A DNA stretch of 64,000 nucleotides, from contig CAZSWV010000005.1 of assembly GCA_964611295.1 (NCBI GenBank), forward strand, positions 54,035-118,034. The letters are read 5' to 3'. The position numbers and the translations under genes are program-made. The notes beneath the pieces were generated by a model, which made no database searches, was not told where the DNA came from, and saw nothing but the letters and a program-made list of their open reading frames with translations. The DNA is from B73-G16 sp964611295 (GTDB lineage Bacteria > Desulfobacterota > B13-G15). This document shows positions 57,687 through 64,000 of this stretch, one piece after another; the first letter of the stretch is position 1; each line of letters begins with the position of its first letter.

Positions 57687-58459
57687 TTCTGGGATACCCC
57701 CATGAGCCTTTGGCAATCTGGACAATACCATGTCCCTCGTCCGTCTATGTATAACTTCTCGATAACCCCCTTGCACCTGGGACATGTACTCCCCTCCCTT
57801 CCATAGACTCGGAGTTTAAGTTGGTATAAGCCAGGCAGGCCGTAAAGGTCACGCCAGTCAGAGACAGTCGTCCCCCTCATCTGGATAGCTTCCGATAAAA
57901 CCCTCTTCGTTACCCTTTCCATGCGAACCCAATCATGCCTTGTCAGCTCGCCGACAGGCTGTAATGGGTGGACCCTACACAGGAATAAGATCTCCGAAGC
58001 ATAGATGTTCCCTATCCCACACACTATCCCTTGATCCATTAAGTAGGCCTTCACAGGCCTCAGGGACCCTTTTGCCCTTTCCCACCAGAAAAGGCCGATG
58101 CCCTCTGAAAGGGCATCTAAACCTCGGGGTGTCCCATCGCCCATCACAAAACGCCCAAGCCTGCGCCGGTCAATGAAGTGAAGCCATACTCCACTGGAGA
58201 ACAAAAAACTCACCCTCGGCCCTACATCTGCTACTCCTAACTTCAACCTCCCAGTCATACCGAGCTTAAGCGAAACTTCGCCTTTCCCAAAGGAAAAGAC
58301 CAACACCTTCCCATGCCTCCTCAACCCCTCAAGCCTTTCCCCTTCAACCCCCTTCACCTCCAAAAGCACTTCATCCCAAACCTTTACTTCCAAAACCGTC
58401 TGCCCACAAAGGCCGTCAAGCTGCCTCCTCAAAGTCTCAACCTCGGGTAATTCCGGCAT
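57683..58459 (-). CDS. mutM: formamidopyrimidine-DNA glycosylase
   Basis: I place the start at ATG 58459 so that the protein begins MPELPEVETLRRQL with the required N-terminal Pro2; an earlier in-frame ATG would bury it. It has 258 residues, a conserved Lys in the loop MTGRLK, the helix-two-turn-helix IVCGIGNIYASEILF, and the zinc finger CPRCKGVIEKLYIDGRGTWYCPDCQ. It removes 8-oxoguanine, fitting its place at the head of the oxidative-stress operon. Confidence 0.95.
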   Translation of the reverse strand: MPELPEVETLRRQLDGLCGQTVLEVKVWDEVLLEVKGVEGERLEGLRRHGKVLVFSFGKGEVSLKLGMTGRLKLGVADVGPRVSFLFSSGVWLHFIDRRRLGRFVMGDGTPRGLDALSEGIGLFWWERAKGSLRPVKAYLMDQGIVCGIGNIYASEILFLCRVHPLQPVGELTRHDWVRMERVTKRVLSEAIQMRGTTVSDWRDLYGLPGLYQLKLRVYGREGSTCPRCKGVIEKLYIDGRGTWYCPDCQRLMGVSQK

Positions 58460-58506
58460 TTTACTAGTTATCATCTAAAAACAAATCTCAACCACAATTT
58501 ATTTAC

Positions 58507-58535
58507 ATTTTAACCTGCCAAATTTTTTCTGTCAA
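58507..58535 (-). promoter_or_regulatory. promoter of mutM and the redox operon
   Basis: On the minus strand TTGACA (complement of 58530-58535) and TAAAAT (complement of 58507-58512) are exactly 17 bp apart, about 50 nt upstream of the mutM start. Confidence 0.65.
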
Positions 58536-58552
58536 GTACATTTAAAGACGAC

Positions 58553-58840
58553 TTATTTCAATATCTTTATGAATTCCTCTACAGGAATAGCGGGCAAGGT
58601 CATGAGCTGGACAGTGCCGCGGGAACCGAGTTCTACGGACATCTTGGCTATGGTTGCGTTGTCGGGGGCTTCGACTATGTTGACAAAGTCGTAAGGACCA
58701 AGGACGGCGAATTGGTGTATCACCTTTATCCCCAGTTCTTTTTCGATCTCACGGTTGACCTCAAGGATCCTTTCGGGGTTCTTTTTTATGGTTTCCCTAC
58801 CCTCGTCGGTTAAAACGCTCAATATTACATAATAAGCCAT
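58553..58840 (-). CDS. GYD-domain protein
   Basis: The 95-residue protein has the GYD fold sequence: YYVILSVLTDEGRETIKKNPERI at the start, LGPYDFVNIVEAPDNATIAKMSVELGSRGTVQLMTLPAIP, where GPYDFV is the family motif. The ferredoxin-like fold is known but the function is not. A GGAGG precedes the ATG. Confidence 0.85.
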   Translation of the reverse strand: MAYYVILSVLTDEGRETIKKNPERILEVNREIEKELGIKVIHQFAVLGPYDFVNIVEAPDNATIAKMSVELGSRGTVQLMTLPAIPVEEFIKILK

Positions 58841-58867
58841 TTTTACCTCCTTTCGGTTTTTTAAAGG

Positions 58868-58895
58868 AATTTAGCCCGGCATTGGCATTTGTCAA
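58868..58895 (-). promoter_or_regulatory. promoter of the GYD gene
   Basis: TTGACA (complement of 58890-58895) and TAAATT (complement of 58868-58873) are 16 bp apart. The -35 lies in the palindrome TTGTC-N2-GACAA (58889-58900), a possible operator. Confidence 0.45.
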
Positions 58896-58940
58896 GACAA
58901 CCGGTGTTTGCTCTGAGAGGACGAGGAGGAGGCTGTTTTA

Positions 58941-60995
58941 TCAAACGTTCAGTTTGGAAAAGTCAGCCACTTTGAGGAACAGTTCGTATATGAGGGAGAG
59001 AAGTGAAAGGCGGTTGTCCTTTATCTTTTCGTCCTTTTCCATAACGAGAACCTTATCGAAGAAGTTGTCTACGTAAGGTCTTAAACTCGTAAAGAGGGTG
59101 ATGAGGCCTTTATAGTCTTCCTTTGACAGGAGGGCAGAGGCCTTATCTTTAACCGCAAGGTATGCCTCGTAGAGGGCCTTTTCTTCCTCTTGTCTAAAGA
59201 GTTCCACCGAGGGGATCCCTGAGGGGTTTGTCCCTTTCAGGATGTTAGCCACCCTCTTGAAGGCGATAACCATATCTGTCATGTAATCCAGGTTTTTGGA
59301 CTCATGCAATGCTTCGATCCTATTTTTAGCATCAAGAAGGTCATCTGACTGTACCGTCAGTACTGCTTCTATCTCATCTCTTGCGTAACCCCAGTTGAGC
59401 ATCAAGTTTTCAAAACGTCCTAGGATGAACCTCAGTACTTCCTCTTTTGTGTTACTTTTTGTGTCGCTTACAACTAGCTCCTCGGCCCAACTTATGAGCT
59501 CCTGCAAGGACAACCTCAAAGAACAGCCTAACACGGTCATAACCAAACCGAGGGCTTGACGTCTAAGTCCAAAGGGGTCTGAGGTACCTGTGGGTGTAAG
59601 CCCAACTGAGAAGCAACAGACCAAGGTATCTATCTTATCAGCTAAAGAGAGGATTATCCCTGTTTCTGTTTGAGGTAGCCTATCGCCAGAAAAACGCGGG
59701 AGATATTGTTCAAAAATGGCCTCAGCCACTTCCGGGTCTTCGCCTGCCTTGAGGGCATATTCCCTTCCCATTATCCCTTGTAACTCCGGAAACTCACCGA
59801 CCATACCTGTCAAGAGGTCGGCTTTGGAAAGGTATGCTGCCCTTTTTGCCTTATGTAGTTTCTCCGGGAATAGTTTATGAGTAAGCCTTTCTGAAAGGAC
59901 CATTAGCCTTTGGACCTTTTCGTAAAGGGTACCGATTTGCGATTGGAAAAGGACCCCCTTTAGACCCTCTACCCTTCGGTCTAAGGGTATCTTAAGGTCC
60001 TCCTCGAAGAAAAACTTAGCATCCGAAAGCCTGGCCTCTAAAACGCGTTCGTTGCCCTTTCTTATGTATTCCATGTCCTCGGCCTGCGTGTTGGAGAAGG
60101 CGATGAAATAAGGAAGGAGCTCGCCCTTTGGGCCTTCTATTGGAAAGTACCTTTGGTGATGTTCCATAGCAGTTATGAGTACTTCACGGGGTAAACTTAG
60201 GAACTCATTCCTGAAACGCCCAAGGACAGGCACGGGCCATTCGAGCATGAAACATACCTCCTTCAAAAGCCCCTCCCTCAAAAGGGGCCTTCCGTTGACC
60301 TTGGCAGCCTCTCCTTTGGCCCCTTCCTTTATCCTCCCTAACCTTTCTTCAGGGTCTATGAGCACGTAAGCCTTTCTCAGGCCCTCAAGGTAATCCTCGA
60401 TGCCCTTAATTTCCATAGGAGCAGGAGCCATAAACTTGTGCCCATAGGTAAGAGTGGATGACCTTATGCCATCCACCTCTATATCCAGCCCTTCACCCCC
60501 GAAAACGGCCAATATCCATCTTATGGGGCGGATGAACCTTAGGTTTGTACCTGTCCACCTCATAGACTTTGGGAGACTCAAACTCGTCAAAAGCGTGGGC
60601 AAAAAGGCCCTAAGGAGTTCTTTTGTCGGCTTACCTTCTTCCCTCAGTTTCACGGCAGCATACGTACCCTTTTCGGTCTCAAGGAGGATCAATTCGCTTA
60701 CGTCTACACCGCACTGTCTAGCAAAACCAAAGGCCGCTTTTGTGGGACGTCCTTCTGGATCGAAGGCCACCTTCGCCGGAGGACCTATCTTGACCGTTTC
60801 CGAAGGTCTTTGCCTCTCGGCCAAGAGGGCCAAAAGGGAAAGCCGTCGGGGAGTTCCCATGGTCTTTACGTCTTTGTATTCAATCCTTTCCTCTTCAAGC
60901 CAAGCCTTGAAACGCGATCCAAGTTCCTCAAGTGCCAAAGGCACAAAACCCGCGGGCATCTCTTCGGTACCGATTTCAAAGATCAATTCCTTCAT
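58941..60995 (-). CDS. glyS: glycyl-tRNA synthetase beta subunit
   Basis: The ATG at 60995 has GAGG upstream and gives 684 residues beginning MKELIFEIGTEEMPAGFV, the usual GlyS start; a longer frame overlaps glyQ. Body motifs are TMGTPRRLSLLA, EHHQRYFPIE, KIDTLVCCFSVGLTPTGTSDPFGLRRQALG, and a C-terminal anticodon-binding domain. With GlyQ it forms the alpha2-beta2 enzyme. Confidence 0.95.
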   Translation of the reverse strand: MKELIFEIGTEEMPAGFVPLALEELGSRFKAWLEEERIEYKDVKTMGTPRRLSLLALLAERQRPSETVKIGPPAKVAFDPEGRPTKAAFGFARQCGVDVSELILLETEKGTYAAVKLREEGKPTKELLRAFLPTLLTSLSLPKSMRWTGTNLRFIRPIRWILAVFGGEGLDIEVDGIRSSTLTYGHKFMAPAPMEIKGIEDYLEGLRKAYVLIDPEERLGRIKEGAKGEAAKVNGRPLLREGLLKEVCFMLEWPVPVLGRFRNEFLSLPREVLITAMEHHQRYFPIEGPKGELLPYFIAFSNTQAEDMEYIRKGNERVLEARLSDAKFFFEEDLKIPLDRRVEGLKGVLFQSQIGTLYEKVQRLMVLSERLTHKLFPEKLHKAKRAAYLSKADLLTGMVGEFPELQGIMGREYALKAGEDPEVAEAIFEQYLPRFSGDRLPQTETGIILSLADKIDTLVCCFSVGLTPTGTSDPFGLRRQALGLVMTVLGCSLRLSLQELISWAEELVVSDTKSNTKEEVLRFILGRFENLMLNWGYARDEIEAVLTVQSDDLLDAKNRIEALHESKNLDYMTDMVIAFKRVANILKGTNPSGIPSVELFRQEEEKALYEAYLAVKDKASALLSKEDYKGLITLFTSLRPYVDNFFDKVLVMEKDEKIKDNRLSLLSLIYELFLKVADFSKLNV

Positions 60996-61000
60996 CTCTT

Positions 61001-61867
61001 CTACCTCAGAAGAGGGTATCCGAACTTCTCCCTCTGACGAAGGTACTCTTCGGCACATCTTTTAGCTAACTCCCTAACCCTTAAGATGTAACGAGTACGT
61101 TCGGTAACGCTTATAGCTCCTCTTGCATCAAGGAGGTTGAAAGTATGGGAACACTTAAGACAGTAATCGTAAGCTGGTAGCACCAATCCCTTTTCAATGA
61201 GACGCTGTGATTCCCTTTCGTACATTTCAAACAACTTGAAGAGCATTTCTATATCTGCCTCCTCGAAGTTGTAAACAGACCATTCCACTTCTCCTCGGTG
61301 ATGTACATCCCCGTAAGTGACCCCATTTCCCCATACGATATCAAAAACGCTGTTGACACCTTGAAGGTACATAGCTATCCTTTCGAGTCCATAGGTGATC
61401 TCTACTGACACCGGATCAAGGTCTATACCTCCTGCCTGCTGGAAATAGGTGAACTGAGTAATCTCCATCCCGTCAAGCCAAACTTCCCATCCTAACCCCC
61501 ATGCCCCTAAGGTAGGCGATTCCCAATCATCTTCTACAAACCTTATGTCATGTTCCAAAGGATCTATGCCGAGTCTGTAAAGGCTTTCAAGGTACAGATC
61601 CTGAGCATCATGAGGTGCTGGTTTAAGGATTACCTGGAACTGGTAGTAATGCTGGAGTCTATTGGGGTTTTCTCCATAACGCCCATCAGTTGGACGTCTC
61701 GAGGGCTCTACATAAGCCACCTTCCAGGGCTCAGGCCCCAAAACCCTCAAAAAGGTATGGGGGTTAAAGGTACCAGCTCCCACCTCTAGGTCATAGGGCT
61801 GTACGATCAAACATCCCTTTGAGGCCCAGAAGCTTTGAAGTTCCATTATAAGCCTTTGGAACTCCAT
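61001..61867 (-). CDS. glyQ: glycyl-tRNA synthetase alpha subunit
   Basis: The 288-residue catalytic subunit begins MEFQRLIMELQSFWASKGCLIVQPYDLEVGAGTFNP and carries EPSRRPTDGRYGENPNRLQHYYQFQV and GLEMTQFTYFQQ-like EITQFTYFQQAGG blocks. glyS starts 6 nt after the stop. It aminoacylates tRNA-Gly. Confidence 0.96.
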   Translation of the reverse strand: MEFQRLIMELQSFWASKGCLIVQPYDLEVGAGTFNPHTFLRVLGPEPWKVAYVEPSRRPTDGRYGENPNRLQHYYQFQVILKPAPHDAQDLYLESLYRLGIDPLEHDIRFVEDDWESPTLGAWGLGWEVWLDGMEITQFTYFQQAGGIDLDPVSVEITYGLERIAMYLQGVNSVFDIVWGNGVTYGDVHHRGEVEWSVYNFEEADIEMLFKLFEMYERESQRLIEKGLVLPAYDYCLKCSHTFNLLDARGAISVTERTRYILRVRELAKRCAEEYLRQREKFGYPLLR

Positions 61868-61877
61868 TTTCCTCCCC

Positions 61878-63269
61878 CTATCCCAATATCAAATAAGCAA
61901 GGCCAAGGTAAATAACAGTACCAACAATGTCCGCAAGGGTGGTTATAAGAGGGGTTGAGGCAGAAGCGGGATCCACTCTTAACTTGGTGAACAGAAAGGG
62001 AAGCAAAACCCCAATTGCACCACCTGCCAGGACGTTTAGGACCATGGCACTTACCACCACTGTGGCAATTTGCGCTCCGCCTCTAATTATACCCATGAAG
62101 GAAATACCCAAACCCATCGTAAGACCTAGGGAACCAGCAACAAGCAGTTCCCTGGCCAATAACACCAACCAATCCCTTATCTGGACCGTACCCACTGCCA
62201 TAGCCCTGATGACCAAGGTGGCAGCTTGCGATCCCACATTGCCCGCAGTGTCCACCAGTACCGGAAGGAAGGTCACTAAAACTACATACTTGGCTATGGT
62301 TTCTTCAAAACTCTGGATGATTCCACCAACCACCATATCCATGAATAACAACCCTAAAAGCCACACCACACGGCTTCTATAAAGCTTTTTTATAGGTATT
62401 TCTTTTATCCTCGTTATTATATCTAAACCTATGGGAGCAGCTTCTATCGCTTGAAATTTCGCAAAATCTTCTGTTTGTTCTTCTCTCAATACGTCAATTA
62501 TATCGTCTACCGTAACTATTCCGATTAAGTATCCTTCAGAATCCGTAACTGGTAAGGCAACAAGATCATACCGTTCAAATAGTTTTACTGCTTCTTCCTG
62601 ATCTGCAGTTGCATTGATATAAACAACCTTATAATCCATTAGCGATTCAATCTTCTGATCTGGATCTGAAAGGACAAGTTTCCTTAGGGGCAAATCATCT
62701 AAGAGTTTACCGTTCTTGTCCACTACATAAACCACATCTATCGTTTCAGCGTCTATTCCTTTCTTTCTTATCTGTTCTAAGGCCTCCTTCACACTCCAGT
62801 CCTTTTCAACGGTGACGTATTCAGGGGTCATCAAGCGTCCTACACTGCCTTTAGGGTAACCTAGTAAGTAAAGGGTCTCGCGTCTGTCCTCTGGGGAGAG
62901 TAGGTTCAGAAGGACCTTTGCCAAATCGGGCGGAAGTTCTTCGAACAGTTCGGTGCGGTCATCGGGGCTAAGCTCTGCAAGCATAGCCTTGACTTGATCG
63001 CTTGTGAGGTTTCTGATGATGAACTCTTGGGTTTCGGTGTCTGATTCGGCAAATACCTGATATTGCAGACCTTTGGGCAGAAGCCTGAACAGGATGATAC
63101 TTTCTTCAGGCTTCAAGGTGTTCAGAAGATCGGCAATATCCTGAGGAAGCCAATCCGAAATGGCATCTTTTAGAGCTCGCCAGTCCTTTTTGGCGATTAG
63201 CTCTTTTATCTCAGGTTCTACAAGCAACACGATGGGATTTATGGGTTTCTTTGTAACCTCTTCCGGCAT
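61878..63269 (-). CDS. mgtE: magnesium transporter MgtE
   Basis: The 463-residue protein has the N-terminal MgtE domain (ADLLNTLKPEESIILFRLLP, LAELSPDDRTELFEELPP), two CBS domains (LMTPEYVTVEKDWSVKEALEQIRKKG; LMDYKVVYINATADQEEAVKLFERYDLVALPVTD) and five membrane helices ending in PFLFTKLRVDPASASTPLITTLADIVGTVIYLG. It is a Mg2+-gated channel in the inner membrane. The last gene before the CRISPR-like end. Confidence 0.94.
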   Translation of the reverse strand: MPEEVTKKPINPIVLLVEPEIKELIAKKDWRALKDAISDWLPQDIADLLNTLKPEESIILFRLLPKGLQYQVFAESDTETQEFIIRNLTSDQVKAMLAELSPDDRTELFEELPPDLAKVLLNLLSPEDRRETLYLLGYPKGSVGRLMTPEYVTVEKDWSVKEALEQIRKKGIDAETIDVVYVVDKNGKLLDDLPLRKLVLSDPDQKIESLMDYKVVYINATADQEEAVKLFERYDLVALPVTDSEGYLIGIVTVDDIIDVLREEQTEDFAKFQAIEAAPIGLDIITRIKEIPIKKLYRSRVVWLLGLLFMDMVVGGIIQSFEETIAKYVVLVTFLPVLVDTAGNVGSQAATLVIRAMAVGTVQIRDWLVLLARELLVAGSLGLTMGLGISFMGIIRGGAQIATVVVSAMVLNVLAGGAIGVLLPFLFTKLRVDPASASTPLITTLADIVGTVIYLGLAYLILG

Positions 63270-63969
63270 CCTTTACCCCTCAGAACTTATGACCTTTGCC
63301 GAAGATGCTCGATTTCTCGATTTTATTTTTCAAACCTAGGTATTGTCAATTAAGAATCAAAAAGAACCCAATTTTCCTTGATTAAAACATCATCATAAAT
63401 AGGCTGTTTGCAGAGAAAGATACTTTAGTTTACGATTATTGAAAAAGCTCATGGAGGTCAAAATGCTTAATTAGGCAAAACTAACACATGAGAACTAAGC
63501 AGGTGTAGCTGTGATATTTTTCGAATAAAAGTAAAAGTTTTTGGGCAAGGAAATAATGGATGCGAAAAGGCAATAGGTTTTGGAAGCCAACCCATCGGAT
63601 AGCATATTATAGAGGGTAATGAAGCCCTCGCTAAGGATCGCATTGCCTTCTTGAAGTGTGTAATTTTTGCACAAAAAGATTCATCAATGGCAATCTTTTA
63701 GCAGGAAGTTCTCCTGATTATTGTGCCTATTTCTATTATATGATACAAAGGCATTCAAATGTAATTTCTTCTCGACAAATCTCCATCTTGTGAAGTTTAG
63801 GGCGCTTATAAATTCAGATGCGGAAAAAATCCATAGTGTTAATGTTTGCCTTCTTAATGCTTTTTAAAAAGCACTTCGGGTCTAAAATATAATGATGTAA
63901 CGCTACTGTATACGATTTCCGTGGTTTAGCTGTAATGCATTCCGATACTTCATTATTCTGTTGCACTTC
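63270..63969. other. AT-rich non-coding stretch, probable CRISPR leader
   Basis: No open frame with a ribosome site is visible on either strand. The composition is markedly more AT-rich than the genes, and a TATAAT-like box occurs near 63887. The stretch leads directly into a CRISPR-type repeat, so the last few hundred bases are probably the array leader. The first 80 bases contain the mgtE promoter. Confidence 0.5.
63320..63349 (-). promoter_or_regulatory. promoter of mgtE
   Basis: TTGACA (complement of 63344-63349) and TAAAAT (complement of 63320-63325) are 18 bp apart. The leader of about 45 nt is too short for an M-box riboswitch. Confidence 0.55.
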
Positions 63970-63999
63970 CTTTCAATCCCACTATGGTGCGATTGATAC
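63970..63999 (+). CRISPR. single 30-nt CRISPR-type repeat at the window edge
   Basis: The 30 bases beginning CTTTCAATCCCACTATGG and ending GATTGATAC match the form of type I-B/III repeats in thermophilic bacteria (CTTTCAATCCC... ending in ATTGAAAC). The window ends one base later, so spacers and further repeats are not seen. The ATAC end instead of AAAC may be strain-specific or a degenerate terminal repeat. Confidence 0.6.
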
Positions 64000-64000
64000 T

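Noticed and set aside
63270..63320. M-box magnesium riboswitch upstream of mgtE
   Set aside because: The leader between the predicted promoter and the start is about 45 nt, far shorter than an M-box, and none of its paired elements are visible.

Overview
The window reads as a dense piece of chromosome from a Gram-negative, strictly anaerobic bacterium with dissimilatory sulfur or metal metabolism, most plausibly a thermophile of the Thermodesulfobacteriota or another sulfate- or sulfur-metabolising lineage. The evidence is an LPS core kinase, heptosyltransferase and heptose kinase, an Mla-type outer-membrane lipid system, DsrC with both C-terminal cysteines, a tungsten/molybdenum aldehyde:ferredoxin oxidoreductase, a superoxide reductase, rubrerythrin and flavodiiron set, an octaheme cytochrome and a mannosylglycerate-type phosphatase. 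Genus-level placement cannot be made from the sequence alone. Genes are packed tightly: most operon neighbours overlap by 4 nt or sit within 15 nt, and many convergent pairs overlap at their 3' ends.

Layout. 1-5.8 kb: LPS kinase (partial), DUF364, Mrp ATPase, lytic transglycosylase, pgsA, sirtuin and an orphan dppBC pair. 5.8-10.8 kb: alanine racemase followed by mlaE-mlaF-mlaD and a strange W-P-F repeat protein. 10.8-16.6 kb (minus): M23 peptidase, ZnuA-like protein, GT9, a TGS-domain GTPase, a Clp1-like polynucleotide kinase and DUF72. 16.6-25.2 kb: ligA, coaBC, rpoH, glgC, a mannosyl-3-phosphoglycerate phosphatase-like enzyme, tatD, trxB and a YIP1 protein. 25.2-34 kb: tRNA-Val then yebC-ruvC-ruvA-TPR-tmk-holB-ricT-metG-yjbQ-rfaE1. 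34-44.5 kb: murJ, an unknown gene, an fdhD homologue without its cysteines, a QueG-like protein, an HD protein, rimO, a transglutaminase-like protein and a cooC-trmO-fecBCD-like operon with a leader terminator. 44.7-49.9 kb: AOR, dsrC, a gene-poor stretch, a C_GCAxxG_C_C protein and khtTU. 58.5-50.2 kb (minus) is a redox and oxygen/nitrosative-stress island. 58.5-63.3 kb: a GYD protein, glySQ and mgtE. The window ends in AT-rich sequence running into what looks like the first repeat of a CRISPR array.

The most interesting region is the minus-strand redox island (about 58.5 to 50.2 kb): mutM, octaheme HAO-like cytochrome, small winged-helix protein, rubrerythrin, peroxiredoxin, desulfoferrodoxin, a 58-residue zinc ribbon, high-molecular-weight rubredoxin, flavodiiron protein, DUF166, a glutaredoxin-like protein, an Fe-S-flavoprotein/arsenate-reductase fusion and a NifU-like protein. 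Three of these genes (peroxiredoxin, glutaredoxin-like, NifU-like) are interrupted by an in-frame TGA at or beside the redox-active position. In each, a hairpin with a GUU-containing loop follows 15-25 nt after the TGA. I read them as selenoproteins. A plain gene caller would split the first and miss the other two. The NifU-like one has an unusual adjacent Cys-Sec pair in place of the CxxC cluster-binding motif.
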